64,000 nt of DNA from NCBI GenBank assembly GCA_039822785.1, contig JBCBMO010000002.1:372001-436000 (forward strand), written 5' to 3'. This document shows, in pieces, positions 1 through 9,240 of the stretch. Source of the DNA: Thermohalobaculum sp039822785 (GTDB lineage Bacteria > Pseudomonadota > Alphaproteobacteria > Rhodobacterales > Rhodobacteraceae). Numbering within the stretch: position 1 is the first letter of the stretch; every line of letters begins with the position of its first letter. The position numbers and the translations under genes were made by a program. The notes under the pieces are model-generated. The model was not told the DNA's origin. It saw nothing but the letters and a program-made list of their open reading frames with translations, and did not search any database.

Positions 1-31
1 GCACCGCGCAGGACCCTGATCCCTCGCGGGG

Positions 32-1189
32 TCAGAGATGCGCGAGAACAGAGCGCGCAGCACGGCGCGAGGGCGGCTCTGCGCCCCGGCCAAGACGCTG
101 CAACGCCTCCTGCGCCGCGGCGACCTGGGCGGCACGGGCCGGCGCACCGTCGACCAGGGGTGCGAGTGCTGCGGTCAGCGCCTCCGGCGTACAGTCCTCC
201 TGATAGAACTCCGGCACCGGGCGGGCCCCGCTGTCCCAACCCACCGCCAGGTTCACCAGATTGGCCGTGTCGATCTTGAGCAGGCGGCGCGCGATGAAGG
301 CCGATAGCCAGGCGGTGCGATAGGCGGCGACCTGCGGCGTACCCGCGGCCGCCATCTCCAGCGTGATGGTCCCGGATTTCACCAGCGCCGCATCGGCGGC
401 CGCGGCGGCGGCCATCCGCTCCGCCTCCCCCACACCGGGCTCCAGCAGCAGCGCGCCGGGGAAGGCGTCGGCGACCTGCTTGGCCACCGTCTCCGCCACC
501 GGCACGACGGCGGTCAGCCGCGGCCGGTCGGCCTTCAGCCGCGCGAAAGTCTCGGCGAAGATGGCGCTATGGCGCTTCACCTCGCCCTGACGGCTGCCGG
601 GGGCGATGAGTAACAGCGGCCGATCCCCGATCCCGTGATCCTGGCGAAAGGCGGCGATGGCTTCGCCTGTCGGCGGCGGGCGCTCGGCCACCGGATGGCC
701 CACGAAATCGCAGGTCATGCCGGCCGCCTCCATATACGGAGGCTCAAAGGGCAGCAGCGCCAGCACATGGTCGATGTAGCGCGCCATCTCGGCGGCGCGG
801 CCAGGGCGCCAGGCCCAGACCGAGGGCGCCACATAGTGCACCGTCCGCACAGTGGGCGCAGCGGCCCGCACGCGTTTGGCCACCCGCAGCGAAAAGCCGG
901 GGCTGTCGATGGTGATCAGCACATCCGGGCGAAAGGCGACCGCGGCCTCGGTCACCTCCCGCAGGCGGCGCATGAGGCCGAAGAGCCGCGGCAGGATCTC
1001 GGCGTAGCCCATGACCGCAAGCTCGGCGATGTCGAAGGGGGGCTCCAGCCCCTCCGCCGTCATGGTCAGCCCGCCGATGCCGCCAAAGGTCACCTCTGGC
1101 GCCTCGGCCCTGAGGGCGCGCATCAGCGCCCCGCCCAGCCGGTCGCCGGAGGGTTCGCCGGCCACCAGAAAGACGCGGGGGCCGCTCAC
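32..1189 (-). CDS. lpxB: Lipid-A-disaccharide synthase
   Basis: LpxB (GT19) condenses UDP-2,3-diacylglucosamine with lipid X to give the lipid A disaccharide at the inner membrane. The 385-residue product opens with a typical LpxB N-terminus (VFLVAGEPSGDRLGG) and has the family motifs HYVAPSVWAW and GHPVAE plus the PGSRQGEV loop. I chose the GTG at 1189 because the family N-terminus begins there and the GTG overlaps the lpxI stop as GTGA; the open frame upstream has no LpxB similarity. It is the last gene visible in the lipid A cluster. Length is normal for the family. Confidence 0.95.
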   Translation of the reverse strand: MSGPRVFLVAGEPSGDRLGGALMRALRAEAPEVTFGGIGGLTMTAEGLEPPFDIAELAVMGYAEILPRLFGLMRRLREVTEAAVAFRPDVLITIDSPGFSLRVAKRVRAAAPTVRTVHYVAPSVWAWRPGRAAEMARYIDHVLALLPFEPPYMEAAGMTCDFVGHPVAERPPPTGEAIAAFRQDHGIGDRPLLLIAPGSRQGEVKRHSAIFAETFARLKADRPRLTAVVPVAETVAKQVADAFPGALLLEPGVGEAERMAAAAAADAALVKSGTITLEMAAAGTPQVAAYRTAWLSAFIARRLLKIDTANLVNLAVGWDSGARPVPEFYQEDCTPEALTAALAPLVDGAPARAAQVAAAQEALQRLGRGAEPPSRRAARSVLAHL

Positions 1190-2127
1190 GCTGCTGCCTC
1201 CAGCCCCAGATCGGCGGCGGTGGCGCCCCAGACGAACAGCCCCTTGGCATCGGCGAGTGCGGCGGTCTCGGCCCGGTCGAGGACCTGGGTGGCGCCGGCG
1301 AGGCCGACGATGCCCGACAGCCCGGCCGCCGCCGCGGCCCGCACGGTCTGGGGCCCGATGGTCGGCGTGTCCAGGCGCAGGTCCTGCGCGGGTTTGGGGA
1401 TCTTCACCAGCACGCCGGACGGCGGCGGCGCACGCCGGCGACGGGCGGGCGGCAGATCGGCCAGGCGCGCGAGCATCAGGTCGGTGCCCTCCACCGCCTC
1501 CACCGCCAGGCACAGGCCATTGGCCACGACCGCGCCCTGCCCGACCTCATGGGGGGCGAGGGCCGTCACGATCGCGGCCGCCGCCACCGCATCCGCCCGG
1601 GCCCGCGCGCTGGGGCTGTGCTTTCCGATCACGCCGGCGGGCAGTGCGAGGCTGCCGCCCAAGACCTCCTGCGCGCCATAGAGCCTGAGGCCGCGATCCT
1701 CGAAGAGCGCCGCAAAGCCCCGCAGCATCGCATCGTCGCCGCGTGCCAGCAGCGCCAGGGCCCGGGGCAGGATGCTGAGCGCGGTCCAATCCGCCGCCCA
1801 GGGGCGCAGCCGGGGCCGGTTCATGGCGCCGGCAAAGACGATCCCCTCCGCCCCCGCCTCGGCCAGCGCCGCGAACAGACGGCCGGCCTTCTCGAAACGG
1901 TGATGCTGATGGGGGTGATCGGCCATCCAGGGCTCAAAGCACTCGGCGAAGACAACCAGCAGATAGGGCATGCCGGCCTTGACCCGCGCCTCCGCCAGCG
2001 CGCGCGGCAAGGCCCCGCGCCCGGCCACGATAGCGAGCGGACCGGATGGCCCGCCGCAGACGCTCGCTCGTTCCTCCCCGGCGCCATCGGCCTCGACCGG
2101 CACCGGGGTGGCCGCGCGCTCGCTCAC
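1186..2127 (-). CDS. lpxI: UDP-2,3-diacylglucosamine diphosphatase LpxI
   Basis: LpxI (DUF1009) hydrolyses UDP-2,3-diacylglucosamine to lipid X and UMP; it is the alphaproteobacterial substitute for LpxH. The 313-residue protein has the N-terminal GPLAIVAGRGALPRAL strand-loop and the C-terminal GVLVKIPKPAQDLRLDTPT block typical of the family. The GTG start overlaps the lpxA stop as GTGA. About 28 residues precede the conserved core, so the protein is somewhat longer than usual; a downstream start cannot be excluded. It sits between lpxA and lpxB, supplying the LpxB substrate. Confidence 0.93.
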   Translation of the reverse strand: MSERAATPVPVEADGAGEERASVCGGPSGPLAIVAGRGALPRALAEARVKAGMPYLLVVFAECFEPWMADHPHQHHRFEKAGRLFAALAEAGAEGIVFAGAMNRPRLRPWAADWTALSILPRALALLARGDDAMLRGFAALFEDRGLRLYGAQEVLGGSLALPAGVIGKHSPSARARADAVAAAAIVTALAPHEVGQGAVVANGLCLAVEAVEGTDLMLARLADLPPARRRRAPPPSGVLVKIPKPAQDLRLDTPTIGPQTVRAAAAAGLSGIVGLAGATQVLDRAETAALADAKGLFVWGATAADLGLEAAA

Positions 2128-2936
2128 GCCTCGGCCACCTCGCCCTGAAGGCGCTCACGCGGAATGCAGTAGTGGCGCTGCGAGGGGGTGGCGATGAACT
2201 CCGCCAGTTCCGTCACCGCGGCGATACCGGGGAAGCCCGTGCGCAGCCGCTCCGCCCGCTCCGGCATCGGCCCCTCGTCCGCGAAGAGCTGATCGACCGC
2301 CGCGCGCAGGGCCTGAATGGTCTCACGGTCGAAGCCGCGGCGGCGCAGGCCGATCGCGTTCAAGCCGCCCAGATGCGCCCGGTTGCCGAGGACCGAGCCG
2401 AAGGGGATCACGTCCCGCTCTACCCCGGTCATGCCGCCCACCATGGCATGGGCGCCGATGCGCACGTGCTGGTGAACGGCGGCAAGACCGCCTAGCACCG
2501 CATTGTCGCCGACCTGCACATGGCCGGCCAGCGTCGCGTTGTTCGCCATGATCACGCCATTGCCGACCGTGCAGTCGTGGCCCAGGTGCGTGCCCATCAT
2601 CATCAGGCAGTTGTCGCCGAGGCGCGTGACCATGCCGCCCCCCTCGGTGCCCGGGTTCAGCGTGGCATGCTCGCGGATCATGCAGCGTGCGCCGACCTCC
2701 AGCGTGCTTGGCTCACCGCGATACTTGAGGTCCTGGGGCTGATGCCCGACCGAGGCGAAGGGCCAGATCCGGGTCTGCGGACCGACCCGCGTCCGGCCCG
2801 CCACGACAGCATGCGAGAAGATCTCGACCCCGTCGCCCAGTTCGACCTCTGCGCCGATATGGGCGTAGGGGCCGATGCTCACGCCTTCGCCCAGATGCGC
2901 CCCCTCCTCCACGATCGCCGTGGGGTGGATGCTCAC
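2124..2936 (-). CDS. lpxA: Acyl-ACP--UDP-N-acetylglucosamine O-acyltransferase
   Basis: LpxA catalyses the first lipid A step, 3-O-acylation of UDP-GlcNAc from hydroxyacyl-ACP, in the cytoplasm. The 270-residue sequence starts with IHPTAIVEEGAHLGEGV and continues through hexapeptide (left-handed beta-helix) repeats to about residue 190. The catalytic His lies in GTHLGHDCTVG. An alpha-helical C-terminal domain follows. The GTG start overlaps the fabZ stop by four bases. Length and order match the family and the alphaproteobacterial cluster. Confidence 0.96.
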   Translation of the reverse strand: MSIHPTAIVEEGAHLGEGVSIGPYAHIGAEVELGDGVEIFSHAVVAGRTRVGPQTRIWPFASVGHQPQDLKYRGEPSTLEVGARCMIREHATLNPGTEGGGMVTRLGDNCLMMMGTHLGHDCTVGNGVIMANNATLAGHVQVGDNAVLGGLAAVHQHVRIGAHAMVGGMTGVERDVIPFGSVLGNRAHLGGLNAIGLRRRGFDRETIQALRAAVDQLFADEGPMPERAERLRTGFPGIAAVTELAEFIATPSQRHYCIPRERLQGEVAEA

Positions 2937-3442
2937 GCCTCGCCCTCGGGGCTGCGGGGGCCACGTCGGTTGTCGTTCTCATCGATGATCATGGCGGAGA
3001 ATTCCGCCTCGGCCGCCACGTCGCCGTCCACGATCGCGCGGCCCTCGAACTTCCAGATCTTGCCGCGCCCGCGCAGGATCTTCACGTGCAGCTCCAGCTT
3101 GTCCCCGGGCACGACCTTGCGCCGAAACCGGGTCTTGTCGAGGGTCATGAAGTAGACGAGCAGGTCGTCCTCCACCCGCTCCAGCGTCTCGACAACCAGC
3201 ACGCCCGCAGTCTGCGCCATCGCCTCGACGATCAGCACGCCGGGCATGATCGGCTCCACCGGGAAATGCCCCTGGAAGTGCGGCTCCCCGATGGTGACCA
3301 TCTTGATGCCGACCGCGCTCTCGCCCAGGCGAATACTCTCCACCCGATCGATCATCAGGAAGGGGTAGCGGTGCGGAATACAGCGCATCACCCGCGCCAG
3401 GTCGGCCGTGCGTTCGGGTGCGGCTGGGGACTGGTCGTTCAT
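2933..3442 (-). CDS. fabZ: 3-hydroxyacyl-ACP dehydratase FabZ
   Basis: FabZ dehydrates 3-hydroxyacyl-ACP in fatty acid elongation and competes with LpxA for hydroxyacyl-ACP, which explains the gene linkage. The 169-residue product has the hot-dog-fold markers HRYPFLMIDR, GHFPVEPIMPGVLIVEAMAQ (active-site His and Glu) and DKTRFRRKVVPGD. The ATG at 3442 gives the family N-terminus; the open frame upstream is unrelated. It ends in a GTGA overlap with lpxA, suggesting coupled translation. Confidence 0.96.
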   Translation of the reverse strand: MNDQSPAAPERTADLARVMRCIPHRYPFLMIDRVESIRLGESAVGIKMVTIGEPHFQGHFPVEPIMPGVLIVEAMAQTAGVLVVETLERVEDDLLVYFMTLDKTRFRRKVVPGDKLELHVKILRGRGKIWKFEGRAIVDGDVAAEAEFSAMIIDENDNRRGPRSPEGEA

Positions 3443-3524
3443 CGTCAGCCTCGGGCTACTTGCAGGCCCGGTTTGGCAAGGCGGCCCAGATAGGTCAAGC
3501 GCCCGGTCCCGCCGGGCGCCCAGG

Positions 3525-4190
3525 CTACTGACCCGTCTCAAGGCCGGGAGGCGGCGTCGGAACGCTGTCCGGCAGCGCCTCCTCCAGCGCCACGCGCAGG
3601 ATCTCCGGCAGTTCGAGCTTGGGCGGCGGCACCGCGGCATCGTAGGCAACCAGCACGTCGACGGTGATATCCGCCGCCGGGTCGGAGGCGAGGACGGCGT
3701 CGGCGTTCAGGATCACATCGGCGCCGCGTGCTGCGCGCTGGGCTGTCAGGATCGGCCCCAGCGCCTCGACCAGCTTACGCCTGGCCCCGCGGAACATGGT
3801 CTGCAGCGCGGCGGAGCGTTGCTGTGCCAGGCGCCGCTCCGCCTGGACCTTGGCGCGAAAGGCGTCGGCGCGCTCCTCGAAATCGGCGCGCAGCATGGTG
3901 GAGCGCAGCCGGGCGAGCTCCTGCTCCTCCGCGGCCAGCACCTGCTTGCGCGCATCGATCCGGGCCTGCACGCGCTCGGCCAATTCCCGCTCGGCCTGCG
4001 CCAGGGCCCGTGCCGCGCGAGACTCCTCCAGAACGCGTCCGCGGGAGACGACCAGGACGCGCCGTTCGGATGCCGCCGCGGGGCCGGCGGTCTGCGCTTG
4101 ATTGACCGTCGGCGGTGCCCACGCGACGGCCGCCATCAGCCCCAACAGGCAGAGCCAGGGAAGAGGCCGGCGGATCGACCGGCGCCCCAT
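3525..4190 (-). CDS. skp: OmpH/Skp-family periplasmic chaperone
   Basis: Skp-like proteins hold unfolded outer-membrane proteins in the periplasm and hand them to BamA. The 221-residue product has an N-terminal hydrophobic signal segment (roughly residues 9-24), then a charged, Ala/Glu/Arg-rich helical stretch typical of the Skp coiled-coil arms, and a C-terminal beta region. The start at 4190 lies two bases after the bamA stop. Sequence similarity in this family is weak; position between bamA and fabZ is the strongest support. Confidence 0.85.
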   Translation of the reverse strand: MGRRSIRRPLPWLCLLGLMAAVAWAPPTVNQAQTAGPAAASERRVLVVSRGRVLEESRAARALAQAERELAERVQARIDARKQVLAAEEQELARLRSTMLRADFEERADAFRAKVQAERRLAQQRSAALQTMFRGARRKLVEALGPILTAQRAARGADVILNADAVLASDPAADITVDVLVAYDAAVPPPKLELPEILRVALEEALPDSVPTPPPGLETGQ

Positions 4191-4192
4191 CC

Positions 4193-6568
4193 TCAGAACC
4201 GTGTACCGACGGCGAAACGGAAGATCTCTTCCTCGTCGAAATCCTCCGAGATCAGCGGAACACCGACGCTCAGCTCCACCGGGCCGAAGGGCGTGTTCAC
4301 GAAGAGGAGCCCGCCAGCGGCCAGTCGGAGCGACGCGCTGTCGTCGATCACCGTGGGCGGCGTGGTCGCGTTGAACACCGTCTGATCCAGCCCCCACAGG
4401 GTGCCCGCATCCATGTAGAGGCCGCCGAAGACGCCCAACTCCTCCGGCAGGCCGAGGGGGAAGGAGACCTGCAGGCGCGTCACCGCATACAGATTGCCGC
4501 CGAGGGCGTCGTCGGTCGCCAGATCGCGCGGGCCGATACCGTCGACCGCGAAGCCGCGCAGACTGTCGGAGCCGAGGAAGAAGCGCTCCGTGATATTCGA
4601 GTTCGAGTTGCCGTAGGAGATGATCGCCCCGCCCTCGACCTCGAGCGTCGCCACGACCGTGTCGTTGAGGAAGGACTGCCAGCCCTTGGCCGTACCCGAG
4701 GTCTTTACGAAGCGCTGATCGCCCCCGAGCCCGGCGAAGTCCTGGTTGAAGGTCAGCAGATAGCCGTCCGTCGGTTCGACCGGGTCGTTCCGCTGATCAT
4801 AGGTCAGCGAGTACCCGATCAGCGAGGTGATGCTCTGGCCCGAGTCCGCCTGGATCGCCGGCGAGGCCGTGCTGTCCACCTCGATATCATCGAAGCGGAA
4901 GGAGTACCGGGTCTGCAGGAAGGTGTCCTCGCCGAGCGGGAAGCTAATCGTCGGCGTGAAACCGCCGCGCACCTGGTTGAATGACGACTCGTCCGTCCGG
5001 TCATCGTCGATGAAGAAGGCCCGCATACCGACCGAGAGGTCCCGGTCCAGCACCCGCGGTTCGGTGAAGGAGAAGTCATAGACCTGAGTGTCGCCCGCGG
5101 CGGTGACCGTCGCCTGAACCTGCTGGCCCCGGCCCAAGAAGTTCCGCTCGGTGATCGCGACCGAGCCCAGCGGACCGGCTGAGGTCGAGAAGCCGAGACC
5201 GACCGCCAGCGAGCCCGTCGATCGCTCCTCGACCTGCACCGTCAGTACCGCGCGGTCGGTGGCCGAACCCTCCGACGCATCGATATCGACGCTGGCGAAG
5301 TAGCCGAGGGCCCGGATGCGGCCCTGCGCCTCGCGGATGCGGCGGGTATCGAAGGCATCGCCCTCCACGATCCCCAGTTCGCGACGGATCACCCGGTCGA
5401 GGGTCGAGGTATTGCCGACGATATCGATGCGCTCGACGAAGATCCGATTGCCCTCGCTGATATCGAAGGTGATGTCGATGATCAGATTCTCTTCGTCCTT
5501 GATCGCGCGCGGGCGCACCTGCACGAAGGCGAAGCCGGCCTGACCCGCAAGGTCGGTGAGATCGTTCGCGATCTCTTCGACCTCGGTCGCATCGTAGGTC
5601 TCGCCGGTCAGATCGTCCGGCAGTCCAGGCAGCAAGACCTCTGGGTTCAGCCCCTCGGCGTTCACGGTGATGTCGAACTCGCCGAAGGTGTAGACGGGCC
5701 CCTCTTCCACCGTGAAGGTCAGAAAGAAGCCGGAGGCATCGGGCGCAAGCTCCGCCGTGGCGGAGAGCACGGTGAAGTCCGCGTAGCCGTTCTCGAGGTA
5801 GAACTGGCGCAGCAGTTCCCGGTCCAGCTCGAACCGGTCCGGGTCGTACACGTCCGTCGAGATCAGCAGCGAGAGGATCCCGCTCTCGCTGGTTTCGATC
5901 ACGCCGCGCAGTCGGCGATCGGAAAACGCCTCGTTGCCGACGAAATCGATGGAGGAGACACCGGTCAGATCGCCCTCGGTGATCTCGAACACCAGGTCGA
6001 CGCGGTTCTCCGGGCGCTCGATCACCACCGGCTCCACCTCGGCGGCGAAGCGGCCCGTCCGGCGATAGACCTCGATGATCGCCTGGGCATCCGCTTCGGC
6101 GCGGGAGGGGGTGAAGGGCAGCCGGGGGCGAAGGCTGATGATCTGCAGCAGCGTGTCATCGTCGAGCGCGTCGTTACCCTCGAAGGCGATGACGTTGATC
6201 GAGGGGTTCTCCTCCACCTCGATCACCAGCCGGTCACCCTCCGGCACGATGGCCACATTGCGAAAGAGACCGGTCTCGAAGAGCGCGCGCACCGCCTCGT
6301 TCACATCGGCCGCGGTGACGGCGCGCGTGGGATCGAGCTCGGTATAGGCGATGATCGTCTCGACCTCGATCCGGCGGTTGCCGCGCACGGCGATGCCCTG
6401 GCTTGGGGCCGGCGCAATCGCCGGTTCCTCTCCGGAGGGTGCCTGGAGCTGCGCCTGTGGGTGCCCTGCTGCGCCAAGCGCCATCAGCAACATCGCAAGA
6501 CAGAAGATGGTCAAGCGGGCTACGCACCCGCCAGATCGCGCCCCCGCAAGAGCGTTGGTCCGCCGCAT
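4193..6568 (-). CDS. bamA: Outer membrane protein assembly factor BamA
   Basis: BamA inserts beta-barrel proteins into the outer membrane. The product of about 791 residues has an N-terminal signal peptide, five POTRA repeats (for example IAVRGNRRIEVETI and IAFEGNDALDDDTL), and a C-terminal barrel ending in phenylalanine (FAVGTRF). The barrel includes a GSDSLRGFAVDGIGP-type loop, close to the conserved (V/I)RGF motif. I chose the ATG at 6568 because an AGGGGAG sits 7 bases upstream; an in-frame ATG at 6574 is the alternative. It lies between rseP and skp as in most Proteobacteria. Confidence 0.95.
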   Translation of the reverse strand: MRRTNALAGARSGGCVARLTIFCLAMLLMALGAAGHPQAQLQAPSGEEPAIAPAPSQGIAVRGNRRIEVETIIAYTELDPTRAVTAADVNEAVRALFETGLFRNVAIVPEGDRLVIEVEENPSINVIAFEGNDALDDDTLLQIISLRPRLPFTPSRAEADAQAIIEVYRRTGRFAAEVEPVVIERPENRVDLVFEITEGDLTGVSSIDFVGNEAFSDRRLRGVIETSESGILSLLISTDVYDPDRFELDRELLRQFYLENGYADFTVLSATAELAPDASGFFLTFTVEEGPVYTFGEFDITVNAEGLNPEVLLPGLPDDLTGETYDATEVEEIANDLTDLAGQAGFAFVQVRPRAIKDEENLIIDITFDISEGNRIFVERIDIVGNTSTLDRVIRRELGIVEGDAFDTRRIREAQGRIRALGYFASVDIDASEGSATDRAVLTVQVEERSTGSLAVGLGFSTSAGPLGSVAITERNFLGRGQQVQATVTAAGDTQVYDFSFTEPRVLDRDLSVGMRAFFIDDDRTDESSFNQVRGGFTPTISFPLGEDTFLQTRYSFRFDDIEVDSTASPAIQADSGQSITSLIGYSLTYDQRNDPVEPTDGYLLTFNQDFAGLGGDQRFVKTSGTAKGWQSFLNDTVVATLEVEGGAIISYGNSNSNITERFFLGSDSLRGFAVDGIGPRDLATDDALGGNLYAVTRLQVSFPLGLPEELGVFGGLYMDAGTLWGLDQTVFNATTPPTVIDDSASLRLAAGGLLFVNTPFGPVELSVGVPLISEDFDEEEIFRFAVGTRF

Positions 6569-6639
6569 CGACATGCTCCCCTGCCTCGTCCCTGCCGGCC
6601 TCTCCGGCATCGGGGACGGTCCGGGTCGCGGCCGCCCCT

Positions 6640-7986
6640 CTAAAGTCTTAGGATGTCGTTATACGTCGCGAAGACCATGAGTAACAATACGAGGCTTAGC
6701 CCGATCATCGTTCCGTACTTCATTGCGGTCTCGCCGACGGGCCGGCCGCGCAGGGCCTCCGCCGCGTAGAACATCAAATGCCCGCCATCCAGCACCGGGA
6801 TCGGGAAGAGATTGAGGAGCCCGATCGAGGTCGAGAGGAGCGCGATCAGGTGGATCAGCTCCAGCAACCCGCGCTGCGCCCGCTCGCCCGAGACCTGGGC
6901 GATGCGGATCGGTCCGCCAAGCTGAGAAGGATCGGCCGAGGCGAAGACCAGATCGCCGAGGAAGCTCACCGTGTTGGAGATGACGTTCCAGGTGTTGCTC
7001 ACCCCGACCTCTGCCGCGCGGACCAGGCCGATCGGCTCACGCAGCGGCGAGACCCCGGTCTCGCTATGCGCGCTGATCCCGAGCGTGGCGATCGGTCGTG
7101 TCTCGCCGGTCACCGGATCGACGCGCTCCATGACGTCGGGCACGAAGGTGAAGGTCCGCTCCTCCCCGTCCCGCTCGATCACCAGGGTCACCGGCTCGTT
7201 CAGCGGTAGTTCGGCGATCTCGAGCTGGATCTCCCGAAAGCTCGACATCGGCTCGCCGTTCAGCGACTTGAACAGATCGCCCGGCAACAGGCCCGCGCGG
7301 CTGGCGGGCCGCCCCGCAAGGACGCTGTCGATGGTCGGTGCGATCTCGTAGGCGACCTGAAGCTCGACAACCTCACCCTCGCGCTCGACGGTGGCCGTGA
7401 CCGGCTCCCCGTCGCTCGCCTGCAGCCCGCGAATGACATCGGTGAAGGTCTCCACCGGTTCCCCGGCGATGCTGAGCACCCGGTCGCCGGGGACGAAGGG
7501 CAAGGTCTCCTGCGTCGAGCTTTCCCCGATCTCACCGACGATCGGCTCGTTGCTCGAGGCGCCCACATAGAGGCCGAGCGCCGCGAAGATCAGGATCGAG
7601 AGGCCGAAGTTGAAGAACGGCCCCGCCGCGACCGTCAGCGCCCGCGAGCGGAGCGAGGCGTTATGAAAGGCCTCCTTGCGCTGCGCCTGGGTGAGGTTGG
7701 TATCCTCGATCCGCCCGACCGAGGCCGGGTCCATGTCCCCGACGAACTTCACGAAACCGCCCAGTGGTAGCGCCGCCACCTGCCATTCAGTGCCGCGTTT
7801 GTCGCGCCAGCCCATCAGCTTGGGCCCGAAACCGATGGAGAAGGTCTCCGCCCCGATCCCGCACCAACGCCCGACGATGTAGTGGCCGTATTCGTGCACG
7901 AAGACGACGACGCCAAGGACGATCAGAAAGGGGATAATCGTCCCCACGATGACGCCGATGACCGGCAAACCCAGAATAAGCTCCAT
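6640..7986 (-). CDS. rseP: RIP zinc metalloprotease RseP
   Basis: Site-2-type intramembrane protease that cleaves membrane anti-sigma factors and signal peptide remnants. The 448-residue protein has the zinc-binding HEYGH motif in the first membrane segment (His31, Glu32, His35), a central PDZ region (about residues 120-290, with GLLPGDLFKSLNG), and the C-terminal NLFPIPVLDGGH motif that supplies the third zinc ligand. It sits between dxr and bamA, the standard order. Whether the ECF/anti-sigma pair at 39004-39947 is a substrate system is unknown. Confidence 0.96.
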   Translation of the reverse strand: MELILGLPVIGVIVGTIIPFLIVLGVVVFVHEYGHYIVGRWCGIGAETFSIGFGPKLMGWRDKRGTEWQVAALPLGGFVKFVGDMDPASVGRIEDTNLTQAQRKEAFHNASLRSRALTVAAGPFFNFGLSILIFAALGLYVGASSNEPIVGEIGESSTQETLPFVPGDRVLSIAGEPVETFTDVIRGLQASDGEPVTATVEREGEVVELQVAYEIAPTIDSVLAGRPASRAGLLPGDLFKSLNGEPMSSFREIQLEIAELPLNEPVTLVIERDGEERTFTFVPDVMERVDPVTGETRPIATLGISAHSETGVSPLREPIGLVRAAEVGVSNTWNVISNTVSFLGDLVFASADPSQLGGPIRIAQVSGERAQRGLLELIHLIALLSTSIGLLNLFPIPVLDGGHLMFYAAEALRGRPVGETAMKYGTMIGLSLVLLLMVFATYNDILRL

Positions 7987-8018
7987 AACCCTCCCCCAGG
8001 GCGTAGGTGGCGCGGCGC

Positions 8019-9188
8019 CTAAGCCGCGTAACGCGCCACGAGGTCGGCACCCACGCGGCGCGCCTCCGCATCGGCGGCGAATATGTCGTCGAGATCGGTC
8101 GCGGGCGGCAAATCGTCAAGCGCGTCCATCGCTTCGCCCGTAACTCGTGCCATATCGAGAAAGCCGAGACGCCCCGCGATGAAGCCATCGAGCGCCACCT
8201 CGCGGGAGCCGTTCAGCACGCAGCCCGCCAGGCCGCCCGCCTCCATCGCGCGGCGCGCCAAGGCCAGCGCCGGGAAGCGCGCCGGGTCCGGTGCCTCGAA
8301 ATCCAGTCGCGACAGTTTGGCGAAGTCGAGCCGATCCACCGGCAGGCTCACCCGCTCGGGGTAGGCGACCGCATGGCCAATGGCGACCCGCATGTCCGGC
8401 GGCCCCAGATGCGCGAGGATCGAGCCGTCGCGGAAGCCGATCATCGAATGGATGATCGATTGCGGATGCACGATCACCTCGATCTGGTCGGGCGTCACGC
8501 CGAACAGATGCCAGGCCTCGATCATCTCCAGCGCCTTGTTGAACATCGAGGCGCTGTCGATGGAGATGCGTGCGCCCATGGACCAGTTCGGGTGCGCCAC
8601 GGCTTGGGCAACCGTGACCGCCTCCATCTCTGCTCGGGTGCGGGTGCGGAACGGCCCGCCCGAGGCGGTGAGGATCAGCCGCTCGATGGGACAGGCCCGT
8701 TCGGCGGAGACGAGTTGGAAGATCGCGTTGTGCTCGCTGTCCACCGGCAGCAGCGTGGCGCCGGATCGAGCGATCTCCGCCAGGAAGACACCGCCGGCGG
8801 CCACCAGACACTCCTTGTTGGCAAGCGCGATGGTGGCCCCGCGCCGCACAGCCGCCATGGTGGGCTTGAGGCCCGCCGCCCCCACGATGGCGGACATCAC
8901 GAGATCCGCGTCGCGGGCGCCCGCTTCCTCCAGCGCCGCTGGGCCGGCCGCCGCCTCGATCCCCGAGTTGCCCAAGGCATCGCGGAGATCCTGTAGCCGG
9001 TCTGGATCGGCGGTGACGGCGACCTCGGCGCGCAGCCGCTTTGCCGCCTCCGCCAGGCCCGCGATGTTCGCATGGCCCGTCACGGCGGCGGTCTCGAAGC
9101 GCTCCGGGCCCATCGACTCGATCACCGAAAGCGTCGACTGGCCGATGGAGCCCGTCACCCCGAGGATGCTGATACGTCGCTTGTCCAT
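8019..9188 (-). CDS. dxr: 1-deoxy-D-xylulose 5-phosphate reductoisomerase
   Basis: Dxr converts DXP to 2-C-methyl-D-erythritol 4-phosphate with NADPH, the committed step of the MEP isoprenoid pathway, so it feeds undecaprenyl synthesis by the nearby uppS. The 389-residue product begins with the NADPH-binding ISILGVTGSIGQSTL and carries ALANKECLVAAG and LLPVDSEHNAIFQ, including the metal-binding acidic residues, and TASGGPFR. Length is typical. The start ATG at 9188 puts the GxTGSIG loop about ten residues from the N-terminus, as expected. Confidence 0.96.
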   Translation of the reverse strand: MDKRRISILGVTGSIGQSTLSVIESMGPERFETAAVTGHANIAGLAEAAKRLRAEVAVTADPDRLQDLRDALGNSGIEAAAGPAALEEAGARDADLVMSAIVGAAGLKPTMAAVRRGATIALANKECLVAAGGVFLAEIARSGATLLPVDSEHNAIFQLVSAERACPIERLILTASGGPFRTRTRAEMEAVTVAQAVAHPNWSMGARISIDSASMFNKALEMIEAWHLFGVTPDQIEVIVHPQSIIHSMIGFRDGSILAHLGPPDMRVAIGHAVAYPERVSLPVDRLDFAKLSRLDFEAPDPARFPALALARRAMEAGGLAGCVLNGSREVALDGFIAGRLGFLDMARVTGEAMDALDDLPPATDLDDIFAADAEARRVGADLVARYAA

Positions 9189-9240
9189 GTCCCTACCCTG
9201 CCCCGCGGCGCTCTCGTAACGAAAGGGCCCGCGAAACCCG

